Source: DASUPK01 sp963795665 (GTDB taxonomy: Bacteria; Actinomycetota; Thermoleophilia; Solirubrobacterales; 70-9). From it: a stretch of DNA of 64,000 bases. Positions 32,440-40,393 of the stretch are shown here, one piece after another. The notes under the pieces were generated by a model. The model had not been told where the DNA came from. It did no database searches and worked only from the letters and a program-made list of their open reading frames with translations. The position numbers and the translations under genes are program-made. Location of the stretch: positions 124,001 through 188,000 of the forward strand of contig CAWCIP010000005.1 in NCBI GenBank assembly GCA_963795665.1. The letters are read 5' to 3'. Each line of letters opens with the position of its first letter. The stretch's first letter is position 1.

Positions 32440-33437
32440 GCTCCGAGCCCGCCTCATCCCAGAACGGATCGCGGCCGCAGGCCGCCCAGTCCGAGCGGAT
32501 GCCGGACGGGAAGCCCGTCGCCGTAGGCGACGCTCCCATCGGCGGTCAGGCGGTGCTCGAGGGCGTGATGATGCGCGGCGTCTCGACCTGGTCGGTCGCC
32601 TGCCGCACCCCGGAGGAGCGCATCGAGGTCACCTCCGAGCCGATCGTCTCCTGGGCCAAGCGCAGCCGGATCCTGCGCCTGCCGGTTATCCGTGGAGTCG
32701 TCGCGCTCGGCGAGTCCCTGAAGATCGGCTTCAAGGCGCTCGCGATCTCGGCCAACGCGCAGCTCGCCGACGGTGAGGAAGAGGAGGAGATCGGCGGCTT
32801 CACCTGGGGCGTGACGATCTTCTTCTCTCTGCTGCTCGCCGTCGGCCTCTTCTTCGTCGTCCCGGTCGGCGCAACCAGCCTGATCAAGGACTGGCTCGGC
32901 TCCGCGCTGCTCTTCTGGCTCGTCGAGGGTGTCCTGCGAACCGCCATCTTCATCGGCTATCTGGCGCTGATCAGCCGGCTCCCCGACCTGCGGCGCGTCT
33001 TCCAGTACCACGGCGCGGAGCACAAGACCATCTCCTGCTTCGAGGCCGGAGATGAGCTGACCCCGGTGAGGGCCAAGGAGTACTCGCGGCTGCACCCGCG
33101 CTGCGGGACCAGCTTCCTGCTGATCGTGATGGTGCTGGCGATCTTCGTCTTCGCGCCGATCGGCCTGCCGGCCTGGTACTGGCTCGTCCTCTCGCGCATC
33201 CTCGGCATCCCGCTGATCGCCGGTCTCTCGTACGAGGTCATCAAGTGGGCGGGCAAGCACCGCAACAAGCGCTGGGTGCGGGCCGTGATGTGGCCGGGCC
33301 TGATGCTGCAGAACCTCACCACCCGCGAGCCCGACCTCGATCAGCTCGAGGTCGCGATCCGCGCCCTGCAGGCCGTGCTCGCCGTCGAGGATCCGTACGA
33401 GGCGAAGAGCAAGCAGCCGATCGAGATCGTCGCTTAG
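32436..33437 (+). CDS. DUF1385 (YqhQ-like) membrane protein
   Basis: A 333-aa DUF1385 protein. The N-terminal part has IGGQAVLEGVMMRG, the family hallmark. Membrane segments lie near residues 128-150, 163-185 and 230-275, with a conserved central loop YHGAEHKTISCFE and LHPRCGTSFLL containing His and Cys that could bind metal. The TTG start overlaps the L31 stop. YqhQ-like proteins commonly sit between rpmE and prfA in Gram-positive lineages; their function is not established. Here prfA follows only after 5.9 kb of other genes. Confidence 0.9.
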   Translation: MSSEPASSQNGSRPQAAQSERMPDGKPVAVGDAPIGGQAVLEGVMMRGVSTWSVACRTPEERIEVTSEPIVSWAKRSRILRLPVIRGVVALGESLKIGFKALAISANAQLADGEEEEEIGGFTWGVTIFFSLLLAVGLFFVVPVGATSLIKDWLGSALLFWLVEGVLRTAIFIGYLALISRLPDLRRVFQYHGAEHKTISCFEAGDELTPVRAKEYSRLHPRCGTSFLLIVMVLAIFVFAPIGLPAWYWLVLSRILGIPLIAGLSYEVIKWAGKHRNKRWVRAVMWPGLMLQNLTTREPDLDQLEVAIRALQAVLAVEDPYEAKSKQPIEIVA

Positions 33438-33448
33438 GTTCGCGCGAG

Positions 33449-33480
33449 TAAGAGACCTCTCACCGGCGCCTTACCGCCGG
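33449..33480. promoter_or_regulatory. response-regulator box 1 (11-bp direct repeat), ferredoxin promoter
   Basis: The 32-bp site begins TAAGAGA and contains CTCACCGGCGC followed directly by CTTACCGCCGG, a direct repeat with an 11-bp period as bound by OmpR/PhoB-type regulators. It lies 29 bases upstream of the ferredoxin start. A second copy, 25 of 32 positions identical, is at 35865-35896. Confidence 0.6.
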
Positions 33481-33508
33481 TTCAGCCCTGCCGGCCAGGA
33501 TGGCCGGC

Positions 33509-33715
33509 ATGAAGCTCAAGGTCCACATAGACAGAGATGCCTGCCTCGCATATGGCGATTGCGCCGAGCTGGCGCCCGAGGCGTTCGAAGTCGATGACAC
33601 CGCCCACCTGGTGGGCACGGCGCCGCTGCGCAAGATGGTCGACGCCGCGCGCGCCTGCCCCTCGGAGGCGATCACGCTGATCGACGCCGAGACGGGCGAG
33701 CGGATCGCTCCCTAG
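33509..33715 (+). CDS. small single-cluster ferredoxin (3Fe-4S type)
   Basis: A 68-aa ferredoxin. Starting at the second ATG it reads MKLKVHIDRDACLAYGDC, and the cluster ligands are Cys12, Cys18 and the Cys of RACPSEAI. The arrangement C-x5-C plus a distant CP is that of the [3Fe-4S] or [4Fe-4S] ferredoxins that serve cytochromes P450 and other oxygenases. No P450 is nearby. It stands behind response-regulator box 1 and converges on the histidine kinase gene with interlocked stop codons (CTAG), which suggests it belongs to the adjoining redox module. Confidence 0.9.
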   Translation: MKLKVHIDRDACLAYGDCAELAPEAFEVDDTAHLVGTAPLRKMVDAARACPSEAITLIDAETGERIAP

Positions 33716-35151
33716 CCCAGGGTGTAGCCGGGGATCGAGAAGCGGATCGTCGCCCCGTCGCCAGGCTGCGACTCGGCGGCGATCGAGCCTCCGTGCGCTT
33801 CGACGATCGCCCTGGCGATCGCGAGCCCGAGCCCGCTCCCTCCCTCGGCTCGACTGCGGCCCTCGTCCGTGCGATGGAAGCGGTCGAAGATCCTCCCGAG
33901 CTGGTCGGGCTCGATGCCGGTGCCATCGTCGCTGACGGCGAACACCGTGGTGCCGTTCTCCGAGGCGATCGTGATCTCGATGTGGCCGTCCTCCGAGGTG
34001 TGCCGGACCGCATTGGTGACCAGGTTGCGGAGCACCTGGGCGATGCGGTCGGGATCGGCCTCGAGGTCGCCGTGGACGCTCGACTCGACGCTGTAGTGCC
34101 GCGGCCCGAGCAGGGGCAGGTCGCGGCGGAAGTCCTCGACGAAGTCGTCGATCGGCACGCGGCGGCGCTGCACGAGCCCGCCTCGCTCGGCTTTGGCGAG
34201 GGTGAGCATGTCGTCGGTGAGCCGCTCCATGCGGCGCACCTCGCGCATCAGCTCGTCGGCCTCGGCGGCGATTGCCTCGCGATCCCCGGCGCGGTCGGCG
34301 AGCTGCTCGATCCGCCCGCGCAGCACGGTGAGCGGGCTGCGCAGCTCGTGCGAGGCGTCGGAGACGAAGTCTCGCTGGAGGCGGAAGCCCTCCTCGAGGC
34401 GATCGAGCATGTGATTGAAGGCCTCGGCGAGCACGCCCACCTCGTCGTCCCCGCGGTAGTCGATGCGGTGGGAGAGGTCTCCCGAGTCAACCGCCGACGC
34501 GACCGCGGCCATCCTGCGCAATGGCCGCGTGATCAGGTTCGCCAGCCAGATGGCGATGATCACCGAGAGCACCAGGGCGCCGAGCCCGACGGCGATGAAC
34601 CTGTTTCGCAGCGATTGAAGAGCCTGGTCCACAGACGTGAGCGGGTCGGCCACCCGAAAGGTCCCGATCCTCGCCCCGCCGGTGACGATCGGCTCCGTCA
34701 GAACCCGGAGCTTGCCCGTCTCGTCCGTGGAGATCGTCGTCAGTCCGTCTTTGGCGGAGACGATCCCACCGGCTCCCGCCTCTCCATTCTCGCTGTCTCC
34801 CGATCCCGATTCAGCCAGCTCCTCGTTGACGATCCTCTCCTGGTTCGTGACGGGGGGGAGGCCCTGGGGCGAGATCAGGTAGATGCGCGCCTCCGGGTGG
34901 TAGCGCTGTCCGGCGACGAAGCGCTCGCCGGTCGACCGTAGGGCCGCGGCATCTCGCACCTTCCCGTTGCTCAGCGCGCGCTGCTGGAACTCCACGTACT
35001 GCTCGTTGAGCTCCCGGTCGATTCGGCTGCGGAGGTTGGCCGCGGTGGTCTCGTGGAGCGCGAAGAAGCTTGCGGCCACCGCGGCCACGCTCACGGCCGA
35101 GATCGCGAGCACCAGGCGCAGCCGGATCCCGCGCGGGACGAGGCTACGCAT
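33712..35151 (-). CDS. HAMP-domain sensor histidine kinase, OmpR-partner type
   Basis: A 479-aa membrane kinase. A transmembrane helix (residues 11-30), an extracytoplasmic domain of about 150 residues containing an acidic Gly/Ser stretch, and a second helix (about 183-205) precede the HAMP linker (RPLRRMAAVASAVDSGDLSHRI). The H-box is DASHELRSPLT with H268, and the ATPase domain has the N-box NLVTNAVRHT, DDGTGIEP and GGSGLGLAIARAIV. It overlaps its response regulator gene by 8 bases, so the two are translated together. The signal is unknown; the flanking electron-transfer genes suggest a redox or metal cue. Confidence 0.94.
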   Translation of the reverse strand: MRSLVPRGIRLRLVLAISAVSVAAVAASFFALHETTAANLRSRIDRELNEQYVEFQQRALSNGKVRDAAALRSTGERFVAGQRYHPEARIYLISPQGLPPVTNQERIVNEELAESGSGDSENGEAGAGGIVSAKDGLTTISTDETGKLRVLTEPIVTGGARIGTFRVADPLTSVDQALQSLRNRFIAVGLGALVLSVIIAIWLANLITRPLRRMAAVASAVDSGDLSHRIDYRGDDEVGVLAEAFNHMLDRLEEGFRLQRDFVSDASHELRSPLTVLRGRIEQLADRAGDREAIAAEADELMREVRRMERLTDDMLTLAKAERGGLVQRRRVPIDDFVEDFRRDLPLLGPRHYSVESSVHGDLEADPDRIAQVLRNLVTNAVRHTSEDGHIEITIASENGTTVFAVSDDGTGIEPDQLGRIFDRFHRTDEGRSRAEGGSGLGLAIARAIVEAHGGSIAAESQPGDGATIRFSIPGYTLG

Positions 35152-35821
35152 CGGTGCTCACCAGCCGGTAGCCGGCGGAGCGCACCGTCTGGATCGGGGC
35201 ATCGCCGTTGCCTTCGCTGAGTTTTCGGCGGAGGTATCCGATGTAGACGTCGAGGACGTTCGTCCCGGGGTCGTAGTCGTAGCCCCACACGGCGTTCAGG
35301 ATCTGCGCGCGTGAGAGGACCTGGTCGGGATGCCGCATCAGGTACGCGAGCAGCTCGAACTCCCGAGCGGTCAGCTTGACGCCCCGTCCCGCCCGCTTCA
35401 CCTCCCGGGTCCGGAAATCGAGGTTGATCTGACCGACCTCGAGGGATGCCGCGTTCACCTGGCCCGGCTGTCGCAGATGCGCCCTGATCCTGGCGAGCAG
35501 CTCGGCGAAGGCGAACGGCTTCGTCAGGTAGTCGCTGGCGCCCAGATCCAGGCCCTTGACGATGTCGTCGGTCTCGGCAAGGGCGGTCAGCATGATCACG
35601 GGCAGCGCCTCGTCCCGCTCGCGGATTCCCTTCACCACCTCCAGCCCGCCGAGCTTGGGGAGGAGGAGGTCGAGGACGACCAGCGCGTAGTCGCCGGTGC
35701 GCGCCATTGCCAGGCCCTCCTCGCCGTCGTACGCACACGTGACCGAGTAGCCCTCGGCCTCCAGCCCGCGCTGAACGAACTCGGCGATGGGGCGCTCGTC
35801 CTCGACGACCAAGATGCGCAT
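35144..35821 (-). CDS. OmpR/PhoB-family response regulator
   Basis: A 225-aa regulator with the receiver MRILVVEDERPIAEFVQRGL, phospho-Asp in VVLDLLLPKLGG and Lys in YLTKPFAFAEL. The winged-helix output domain has LTAREFELLAYLMRHPDQVLSRAQIL and NVLDVYIGYLRRKL. It heads the operon with the kinase. Its upstream region contains box 2, so it may control itself, the divergent apbE-like operon and, through box 1, the ferredoxin. Confidence 0.95.
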   Translation of the reverse strand: MRILVVEDERPIAEFVQRGLEAEGYSVTCAYDGEEGLAMARTGDYALVVLDLLLPKLGGLEVVKGIRERDEALPVIMLTALAETDDIVKGLDLGASDYLTKPFAFAELLARIRAHLRQPGQVNAASLEVGQINLDFRTREVKRAGRGVKLTAREFELLAYLMRHPDQVLSRAQILNAVWGYDYDPGTNVLDVYIGYLRRKLSEGNGDAPIQTVRSAGYRLVSTDA

Positions 35822-35864
35822 GAGGCGAATGCTAGGCGGGCGTCCTTTCGCCGCCTGAAAGTTC

Positions 35865-35896
35865 TAAGAGAACTCTCATCGGCCGCTTACGGCGGA
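35865..35896. promoter_or_regulatory. response-regulator box 2 (11-bp direct repeat)
   Basis: TAAGAGA is followed by CTCATCGGCCG and CTTACGGCGGA in direct repetition with an 11-bp period. The preceding bases add an inverted repeat AGTTCT-AAG-AGAACT (35860-35874). The box sits between the response regulator gene and the divergent ApbE-like gene and can serve both. Confidence 0.6.
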
Positions 35897-35924
35897 TTCA
35901 TGGCCCCGGACGACTATCCCGGTC

Positions 35925-36914
35925 GTGATCTCGGACCCGTCCCGGCCATACGTGGAGAGCGACCGGCGCTTCGGGCTCTTCGGCTCGCACGTGCGCGTGC
36001 TGATCGGTGCGCCGGTGCGGCCGGATCTGCCATCCGGCGAGGCGATGGGAATCCAGATCGAGTTCTTCCTGCGGCTCCTCCACCGCAAGCTGACCCGCTT
36101 CGACGCAGGCAGCGAGCTCTGCGCGCTCAACGCGGATCCCGGGGAATCGTGTTCGGTCAGTCCCACCCTGGCGGTCGCCGTGGATGCGGCCCTCTGGGCG
36201 GCGCGGCGCTCGGATGGCCTGGTCGATCCGACCCTGGTCGGCGAGCTCGAGGACGCGGGATACGCGACCTCGCGCGCGGATCTGACCCCCGCCGGCATCG
36301 ACGAAGCACTGGCGGTCGCGCCCGAGCGAACGGCGGCCTCTCCCCGGTTCGACTCTCGCTGGCGGAGCGTCTCGGTCGACACCGTCGCGGGAATGGTGAC
36401 GAGGCCGCCGGGGATCCGAATCGACACAGGCGGCACGGGCAAGGGGCTTGCTGCGGACCTCGCCGCCGATCGGCTGGCGGGGTATTCGACGTTCGTCGTC
36501 GACGCGGGCGGAGACCTGCGCCTGGGCGGTGAGCGCCCGCTCGAGCGGCAGGTCCGCATCGACCACCCCCTCGAGCAGGGCGTCGCGCACGAGTTCATGC
36601 TGGACCGCGGTGCGGTGGCCACGAGCGGGATCAAGACCCGCCTGTGGCGGACTGATGACGGCTTCGCCCACCACCTTCTTGATCCCTCCACCGGCCGGCC
36701 TGCCTGGACCGGATTGATCCAGGCCACCTCGCTGGGCGCAACCGCCCTGGAGGCCGAGACTCTCGCCAAGATGGCCTTCCTCTCGGGTCCGCCGGCCGCG
36801 CGGGAGATCCTCGCGCAGCACGGCGGGCTGATCGTCCTCGACGACGGCTCGGTCGAGCTGATCGGCTCCCTCGAGAGCGCGCCAGCGAAGACTGATGCGG
36901 TGGTGGCAGCGTGA
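35925..36914 (+). CDS. ApbE-family FAD:protein FMN transferase
   Basis: A 329-aa flavin transferase that moves FMN from FAD onto Thr or Ser of target proteins. Family motifs are present: LVDPTLVGELEDAGY, IDTGGTGKGLAADLAADRL, FVVDAGGDLRLGG, GAVATSGIKTRLW, HHLLDPSTGRPA and ATALEAETLAKMA. No export signal is seen, so it may act in the cytosol or start elsewhere; the GTG start has no strong ribosome site. Its stop overlaps the start of the membrane protein that follows (GTGA). No protein with a recognisable FMN-attachment motif is adjacent. Confidence 0.9.
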   Translation: MISDPSRPYVESDRRFGLFGSHVRVLIGAPVRPDLPSGEAMGIQIEFFLRLLHRKLTRFDAGSELCALNADPGESCSVSPTLAVAVDAALWAARRSDGLVDPTLVGELEDAGYATSRADLTPAGIDEALAVAPERTAASPRFDSRWRSVSVDTVAGMVTRPPGIRIDTGGTGKGLAADLAADRLAGYSTFVVDAGGDLRLGGERPLERQVRIDHPLEQGVAHEFMLDRGAVATSGIKTRLWRTDDGFAHHLLDPSTGRPAWTGLIQATSLGATALEAETLAKMAFLSGPPAAREILAQHGGLIVLDDGSVELIGSLESAPAKTDAVVAA

Positions 36915-37552
36915 ACGCCTACACCGATCCCGGCCAGCACATCTTCTGGATCGCCAGCCGCGCCTTCGGCGTCGTGGCCCTGGTCCTCGCCGCGGTTTCC
37001 GTGGGCCTGGGCCTCGCGATGGCGATGCGCTCCGCCAAGGGTCCCGGCGCGATGGCCAAGCTCAAGCAGGCGCACGAGGCGACCGCCCTGACCGCCCTGA
37101 TCTTCATCGCCGCGCACGGCCTCGCCCTGCTCGGTGACACATATCTCCGTCCTGGACTGTCGGGTATTGCGATCCCGTTCGTGATGTCGCACAGGCCGCT
37201 CTGGACCGGCCTCGGGGTCGTCGGCGGCTGGCTCGCTGCCCTGCTCGGCCTGAGCTTCTACGTGCGGCGCTGGATCGGCCCGAAGCTGTGGCGGAAGATG
37301 CACCGCTGGACGCTCGCCGTCTACGTTCTCGCCGTCGTCCACACGCTGGGCGCCGGCACCGACGCCCGATCCTTCTGGCTGGTCCTGATCCTGATCGCCA
37401 CGGTGGCGCCGCTCGCCGTGATGGCGGCCGTACGCCTCCTGCCGAGCGATGAGCCGAGGCAAGGCCGCCCGAGGCGCCGGATCCCACTGCCCTCCGAGCA
37501 GATTCCCAGGGCGGCCCACGCAAACCCCTACGACTACGAACCCGCTCGATGA
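36911..37552 (+). CDS. ferric-reductase-like heme membrane protein
   Basis: A 213-aa protein with about five or six membrane helices, resembling the ferric reductase-like transmembrane domain (YedZ/MsrQ group). Candidate heme-ligand His residues lie in KQAHEATALT, IAAHGLALL, KMHRWTLAVYV and AVVHTLGAG. It would carry electrons across the membrane from quinol or a ferredoxin. It is coupled to the ApbE-like gene (GTGA overlap) and to the next small membrane gene (ATGA overlap). The C-terminal 35 residues are Arg/Pro-rich and cytosolic or disordered. Confidence 0.82.
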   Translation: MNAYTDPGQHIFWIASRAFGVVALVLAAVSVGLGLAMAMRSAKGPGAMAKLKQAHEATALTALIFIAAHGLALLGDTYLRPGLSGIAIPFVMSHRPLWTGLGVVGGWLAALLGLSFYVRRWIGPKLWRKMHRWTLAVYVLAVVHTLGAGTDARSFWLVLILIATVAPLAVMAAVRLLPSDEPRQGRPRRRIPLPSEQIPRAAHANPYDYEPAR

Positions 37553-37983
37553 GCCCCGACCGTCGATACCCGGAACGCGTTCCTCGGCGCTACGTGGAGC
37601 GTCCTCGTTCCGCGCGCGATGCCCGTACGGCTCAGCGGCGCCGGTACTCCTCCCGTGGGGCGCTGCAGTCCACGAAGGCCCTGACCGCCAAGCTCGCGGT
37701 CCTCGCGATCGTGGCGACCCTGGCGATCGGAGGGTTGATCGCCGCTCAGATGGCCGCCGGCAAGGATCCGGCGCTCGGCCCGAAGGCCGCGACGCGCGCC
37801 AAGAAGGCCTCCTCCGGCAATACCGCGACCGGCTCTTCGAACGGGAGCTCCACCAGCGGCAACGGCAGCTCCGGGACCGATCCGTACACCCAGCCCTACG
37901 ACGGCTACTCGAGCGGCTACTCCTCGGGATCGAGCGGCTATTCGTATTCCTCGCCGCCGCCGGTCACCAGCAGCACCTCCTAG
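37549..37983 (+). CDS. single-pass membrane protein with Ser/Gly/Tyr-rich tail
   Basis: A 144-aa protein, third gene of the apbE-like operon. The first 45 residues are Arg-rich and cytosolic, one helix spans about residues 47-67 (KLAVLAIVATLAIGGLIAAQM), and the outside part is low-complexity Ser, Gly, Thr and Tyr with YDGYSSGYSSGSSGYSYSSPPP. The SGNTATGSS stretch is not a convincing ApbE flavinylation motif. It is probably an exposed partner or spacer for the redox module. Its stop abuts the convergent transporter stop as TAGTCA. Confidence 0.65.
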   Translation: MSPDRRYPERVPRRYVERPRSARDARTAQRRRYSSRGALQSTKALTAKLAVLAIVATLAIGGLIAAQMAAGKDPALGPKAATRAKKASSGNTATGSSNGSSTSGNGSSGTDPYTQPYDGYSSGYSSGSSGYSYSSPPPVTSSTS

Positions 37984-39324
37984 TCAGCCCAAGACCGTCA
38001 GCACCGCCAGGGCGAGCACCGATGCGGCGATCAGGCCGAGTGCGACCCCGGTGACGATCCGGCCGGACTGGCCGAGGGCCTCGTCGCCCATCAGCTCGCG
38101 GTCAGCCGCCAGGCGGCGCATGAACGGCAGCATCACCAGGAGGAGGACCGCGTTCAGGGCCTGCGAGAGGAAGAGGATCTGGATCAGCGGGGCGCCCGGG
38201 ATCAGGACCAGCATCGCGGCGATTGCGACGGTGACGCCGTAGCTGATGTAGAAGAGCGGTGCCTGCGAGAAGGTGTCGTTGACGTCGGCGGGTTTGCCGG
38301 CTGCCTCAGCCACGGAGTACGCGGTCGACAGAGGAACCACGGCCGCGGCTAGCAGGGCGGCGCCGATGAAGCCGATCGCGAACAGGGTGGAGGCGCCGCT
38401 TCCCGCCAGCGGCTCGAGGGCCTTGGCGGCGTCGCTGGCGTCGTTGATCTCGATGCCGTTGACGTGGAGCGTCGCGGCACAGGCGATGACGACGAAGAAC
38501 CCGATCACGCCCGTCATGAGCGCACCCAGGATCACGTCGATGTTCTCGAAGTGCAGATCTTTCACCTTCAGTCGCTTGTCGGCTGCGTAGGACTGGATGA
38601 AGACCAGTCCCCAGGGCGCCAAGGTCGTGCCGAGCGTGGCGACGGCGGTCAGAACCGCGTCACGGGTCAGCGGAAGATGCGGCACAACGAGGCCCTTCGC
38701 GGCGGCGCTCCAATCCGGGTGGGCCAGGATTCCCGACGCGATGTAGGTGACGAAGACCGAACTCAGCAGGAGCAGGACATGCTCGACGCGGCGGAAGGAG
38801 CCACGGAGGACCAACGCCGAGACCCCGATCCCGGCGAGGGGTACGGTGGCGTAGCGGCTGATGCCCGCCAGCTCGAAGCCGGCCGCGACTCCGGCGAACT
38901 CGGCGCACATCGTGCCCACGTTGGCGACGATGAGCGCGGCGAGCACGATGTGTGCGTCTCTTTGGCTGCGATGAGTCCGCAGCAGGGTGAGGAAGCCCTT
39001 GCGGGTGACCACACCCATGCGAGCGCCGACGAGGTGGTAGACGATCAGTGCGGCCGTGGAGAGCGCGAGAACCCAGAGGAGCTCGTATCCGTACTTCGCG
39101 CCCAGGATCGAATAGGTGGTGATCCCGGCGGGGTCGTCGTCCGAGAGGCCGGCCAGGACCCCGGGCCCGACGACGGCGAGCAGCGCTGCCAGATAGCCGG
39201 CGCTGAGCAGAGCCGGCCGGTGGCGCAGCAGCCGGGCGTGCAGGTGCCGGCCGGGCCTGCCGCGTGGGTGCCTGCGGTGGAGAGTCTGGGCTGGGTCGGG
39301 TTGGTGCGCGACAATCGGGAGCAT
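37984..39324 (-). CDS. Nramp-related divalent cation transporter (NRMT-like)
   Basis: A 446-aa membrane transporter with about 11 helices. The Nramp helix-1 signature D-P-G-N is D-P-A-G here (LSDDDPAGITTYS), and the helix-6 motif M-P-H is A-P-W (LAPWGLVFIQSYAADKRL). Loss of the Asn and the Met is what I recall for the Nramp-related magnesium transporters, so Mg2+ is a better guess than Mn2+ or Fe2+. The N-terminal 35 residues are rich in His and Arg. The ATG is the only in-frame start, and it overlaps the divergent prfA start codon by two bases. Confidence 0.85.
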   Translation of the reverse strand: MLPIVAHQPDPAQTLHRRHPRGRPGRHLHARLLRHRPALLSAGYLAALLAVVGPGVLAGLSDDDPAGITTYSILGAKYGYELLWVLALSTAALIVYHLVGARMGVVTRKGFLTLLRTHRSQRDAHIVLAALIVANVGTMCAEFAGVAAGFELAGISRYATVPLAGIGVSALVLRGSFRRVEHVLLLLSSVFVTYIASGILAHPDWSAAAKGLVVPHLPLTRDAVLTAVATLGTTLAPWGLVFIQSYAADKRLKVKDLHFENIDVILGALMTGVIGFFVVIACAATLHVNGIEINDASDAAKALEPLAGSGASTLFAIGFIGAALLAAAVVPLSTAYSVAEAAGKPADVNDTFSQAPLFYISYGVTVAIAAMLVLIPGAPLIQILFLSQALNAVLLLVMLPFMRRLAADRELMGDEALGQSGRIVTGVALGLIAASVLALAVLTVLG

Positions 39325-40393
39325 GATCGATGAGCTGGTCGGCCAGATAGAGAGCCGCTTCGCGGAGCTGGAGCGGCAGATGGCGGATCCCGAGCTGCAC
39401 TCGGACCGGGAGCGCGCAGCGGAGGTCGGGCGGGAGTACCGCGAGATGCAGTCCGCCCACGAGCTGGCGCGGGAATGGCTGACGCTCAAGGACGACCTCG
39501 AGGGCGCCCGCGAGCTGCTCGCCGAGGACGGGGAGGACCCCGAGCTGAAGAACGTGATCGCGGAGGCCCCCGGCCGCCTCGAGGAGCTCGCCGAGGAGAT
39601 CAGGCTGGCGATGGTCGAGCGCGACCCCAACGACGACAAGAACGTGATCGTCGAGATCCGAGCGGGGACCGGGGGAGACGAGGCCGCGCTCTTCGCCGGT
39701 GACCTCTTCAAGATGCTGACCCGCTACGCCGAGCGGCGCGGGTACTCGGTGGAGACCCTCTCGCAGTCCCCCTCGGAGGTCGGCGGGTTCAAGGAGGTCA
39801 CCTTCGCGATCAAGGGGGACGGCGCCTACTCCGTCTTCAAGTACGAGGGCGGCACCCACCGGGTCCAGCGCGTCCCGAAGACCGAGTCCCAGGGCCGCAT
39901 CCACACCTCGACCGCGACCGTGGCGGTCCTGCCCGAGGCCGAGGAGGTCGACGTCCAGGTGGATCCCAACGACCTCCAGGTCGACGTCTACCGCTCCTCG
40001 GGGCCGGGCGGGCAGTCGGTCAATACAACCGACTCCGCCGTCCGCATCACCCACAAGCCCACGGGCCTCGTCGTCTCCATGCAGGACGAGAAGTCCCAGC
40101 ACCAGAACCGGGAGAAGGCCATGCGGGTGCTGCGTGCCCGGCTGTTGGAGCGTCAGATCGAGGAGCAGCAGAAGGAGATCGCATCCGAGCGCCGCGCCCA
40201 GGTCGGATCCGGCGAGCGCTCGGAGAAGATCCGCACCTACAACTTCCCCCAGGACCGGATCACCGACCACCGCGTCAAGCTGACCGCGAGCGGCGTCGAC
40301 CGGGTGCTCGGCGGGGAGCTCGACGAGTTCACGGACACACTCGCGTCCGAGGAGAAGCGGCGGCGTCTAGAGGCCCAGACGGCCGAGGCTTGA
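39323..40393 (+). CDS. prfA: peptide chain release factor 1
   Basis: A 356-aa class I release factor that reads UAA and UAG and hydrolyses peptidyl-tRNA. The GGQ loop lies in YRSSGPGGQSVNTTDSAVRITH, and the codon-recognition P-x-T is in RVPKTESQGRIHTSTATVAV, which marks RF1 rather than RF2. The length is standard. It is followed by prmC in TTGA overlap and tsaC in ATGA overlap, the usual order. The start codon overlaps that of the divergent transporter gene, so the promoter must lie within that gene. Confidence 0.97.
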   Translation: MIDELVGQIESRFAELERQMADPELHSDRERAAEVGREYREMQSAHELAREWLTLKDDLEGARELLAEDGEDPELKNVIAEAPGRLEELAEEIRLAMVERDPNDDKNVIVEIRAGTGGDEAALFAGDLFKMLTRYAERRGYSVETLSQSPSEVGGFKEVTFAIKGDGAYSVFKYEGGTHRVQRVPKTESQGRIHTSTATVAVLPEAEEVDVQVDPNDLQVDVYRSSGPGGQSVNTTDSAVRITHKPTGLVVSMQDEKSQHQNREKAMRVLRARLLERQIEEQQKEIASERRAQVGSGERSEKIRTYNFPQDRITDHRVKLTASGVDRVLGGELDEFTDTLASEEKRRRLEAQTAEA

